A stretch of 5,655 nt of DNA, taken from contig PDRH01000085.1 in the NCBI GenBank assembly GCA_002748015.1, forward strand, positions 1 to 5,655. Direction: 5' to 3'. This document shows positions 4,675 through 5,655 of this stretch, one piece after another. Source of the DNA: Bacteroidota bacterium (GTDB taxonomy: Bacteria; Bacteroidota; Bacteroidia; Bacteroidales; CAJPTX01). The stretch's first letter is position 1, and each line of letters begins with the position of its first letter. The notes under the pieces are model-generated. The model ran no database searches, was not told the origin of the DNA, and saw nothing but the letters and a program-made list of their open reading frames with translations. A program made the translations under genes and the position numbers.

Positions 4675-5655
4675 TTAATGCCCCACAACCACCGTCGAAC
4701 CCGCAGTAGAAGCGCTCACCCCTGCCTGGTACAGAGCGGAACACTCCACCGGTGGCAGTGCGAACTTACCCTCATAGCTCGCATTGAGCGTGAAGTAGTA
4801 CTCGCGCGTCTCACCCGGATTGAGGTCGAAGTAGGTCAGCACCCGGTCATCCCGGAAGTCCTGGAAGAAGCATGGGCTGGACACGAACTTGCCGTTGTAG
4901 TCCCCGGCATCCGAACGCACCTCCCAGCCAGCCGGCAGGCCATAGTTCAGGGCCAGCTGCCGAAGCCGACCCGCAGTACCGGGATTATGCACCCGCACCT
5001 GCACCAGGAACTCCGTACCCATACCCAGCAGCTTCGGGCTAATTACATAGCCTTCCAAATCTGCGTAGGTAACCTCCAGAGTCAGATTATTGGACGTTGC
5101 CCCCACCTTATGCGTCATCGGCTTACCCGTCTCCGAAAGCGTAAGAAAGACCATGCCAGACGACGCATTCTTGAAGCTAACCTTCGGGCGATGCCCATTA
5201 CTCCCGACCACCCTGCTGAAGGAATTGCCCTTGGTATCTATGCTCTGCCGTTGACCATCGACAATCAGCTCCCCCTCCAGGCCATTCTTCGCCGTTTTCG
5301 TCGCCTTCGCAAAACGCTCTACCGCAAGGAAAGTAGTCCCGATCTCCTGCGTCGAAAGCCACTCCCGGTCCACAAACTGTGCGCTGAGCGCCCGCAGCAG
5401 GGTGGCCGCCTTATCATACTCACCAAGCAGTGTCAGAGCCTCTAGCTCTATGGCCATATCGCGCAGACCAGAACCGTAGCAATCGTAAAACTCCTCCTTC
5501 TTCTTATCCTTCGACGGCTTATCCATCAACGACTTGGCCACCTTCTTATTACCCGCAACAGCATAGGCCCCAGCCAGTGCTATCCGCGCCGAAGGGGGTA
5601 GCCCCTTCACCTCACGGAGACGGTTCATCGCCCCCAGCTGCGCATTACCCAGCTG
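4675..5655 (-). CDS. Alpha-2-macroglobulin family protein, C-terminal part only
   Basis: The frame is open to the right edge, so the 326 residues seen are the C-terminus of a larger gene; members in this phylum usually exceed 1,500 residues. The family traps proteases, in bacteria within the periplasm or anchored to the envelope. The first part (QLGNAQLGAMNRLREVKGLP, on to about residue 120) looks like the end of the all-helical thioester-type domain (AMNRLRE, A-L-A-G-A-Y-A-V-A-G). The rest is beta-rich and fits the closing macroglobulin domains: the stretch YVISPKLLGMGTEFLVQVRV, the motif GWEVRSD, then the highly characteristic FRDDRVLTYFDLNPGETREY and LPPVECSALYQ, which I recognise from Bacteroidales members. 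The thioester site, bait region and signal peptide would lie outside the window, so inhibitor activity cannot be judged. The Met at 5628 is internal, not a start. It ends 111 bases before the rpsP promoter. Confidence 0.85.
   Translation of the reverse strand, partial: QLGNAQLGAMNRLREVKGLPPSARIALAGAYAVAGNKKVAKSLMDKPSKDKKKEEFYDCYGSGLRDMAIELEALTLLGEYDKAATLLRALSAQFVDREWLSTQEIGTTFLAVERFAKATKTAKNGLEGELIVDGQRQSIDTKGNSFSRVVGSNGHRPKVSFKNASSGMVFLTLSETGKPMTHKVGATSNNLTLEVTYADLEGYVISPKLLGMGTEFLVQVRVHNPGTAGRLRQLALNYGLPAGWEVRSDAGDYNGKFVSSPCFFQDFRDDRVLTYFDLNPGETREYYFTLNASYEGKFALPPVECSALYQAGVSASTAGSTVVVGH

Noticed and set aside
4678..5445. A 255-codon plus-strand open frame opposite the alpha-2-macroglobulin gene
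   Set aside because: Its product is rich in Arg, His, Leu and Pro with no recognisable motif, and it lies wholly antisense to a frame with clear family signatures. It is a by-product of the GC-rich codon use of the real gene.

Overview
The window looks like chromosomal DNA of a member of the Bacteroidota, most likely Bacteroidales and perhaps close to Porphyromonas. Three signs support this. The promoters match the Bacteroidota -33/-7 type (TTTG, then TAnnTTTG) rather than TTGACA/TATAAT. Start codons generally lack a well-placed Shine-Dalgarno sequence. Ribosomal protein S16 carries the long Ala/Glu/Lys-rich C-terminal tail typical of the phylum. The genus is an inference; no rRNA or other marker is present.

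All five genes lie on the minus strand, so transcription runs from high to low coordinates. From right to left: (1) 5655-4675, the C-terminal 326 residues of an alpha-2-macroglobulin-family protein, cut by the window edge, followed by a strong GC-rich hairpin (4637-4668). (2) A promoter (4592-4558) and short leader feeding rpsP (4503-3952), then rimM (3924-3358) 27 bases later. This is a ribosome-assembly pair without the trmD that often follows it in other phyla. A hairpin directly abuts the rimM stop codon. (3) A palindrome-rich spacer (3357-3196) with a second promoter that shares an 11-base core with the rpsP promoter. (4) A large membrane-anchored envelope protein (3195-544, 883 residues). 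It has two tandem DUF3352-like modules followed by a beta-propeller of about seven blades. (5) 473-1, the N-terminal 157 residues of a small protein with two predicted membrane helices, cut by the left edge.

Functionally the window places a housekeeping translation unit (S16 and its 30S maturation factor RimM) between envelope genes. The alpha-2-macroglobulin-like protein probably traps proteases. The role of the propeller protein is unknown. I saw no mobile element, CRISPR array, tRNA or rRNA. The least described material is the propeller protein, whose start I move 28 codons downstream on promoter evidence, the palindromic spacer before it, and a possible near-leaderless promoter in front of rimM.
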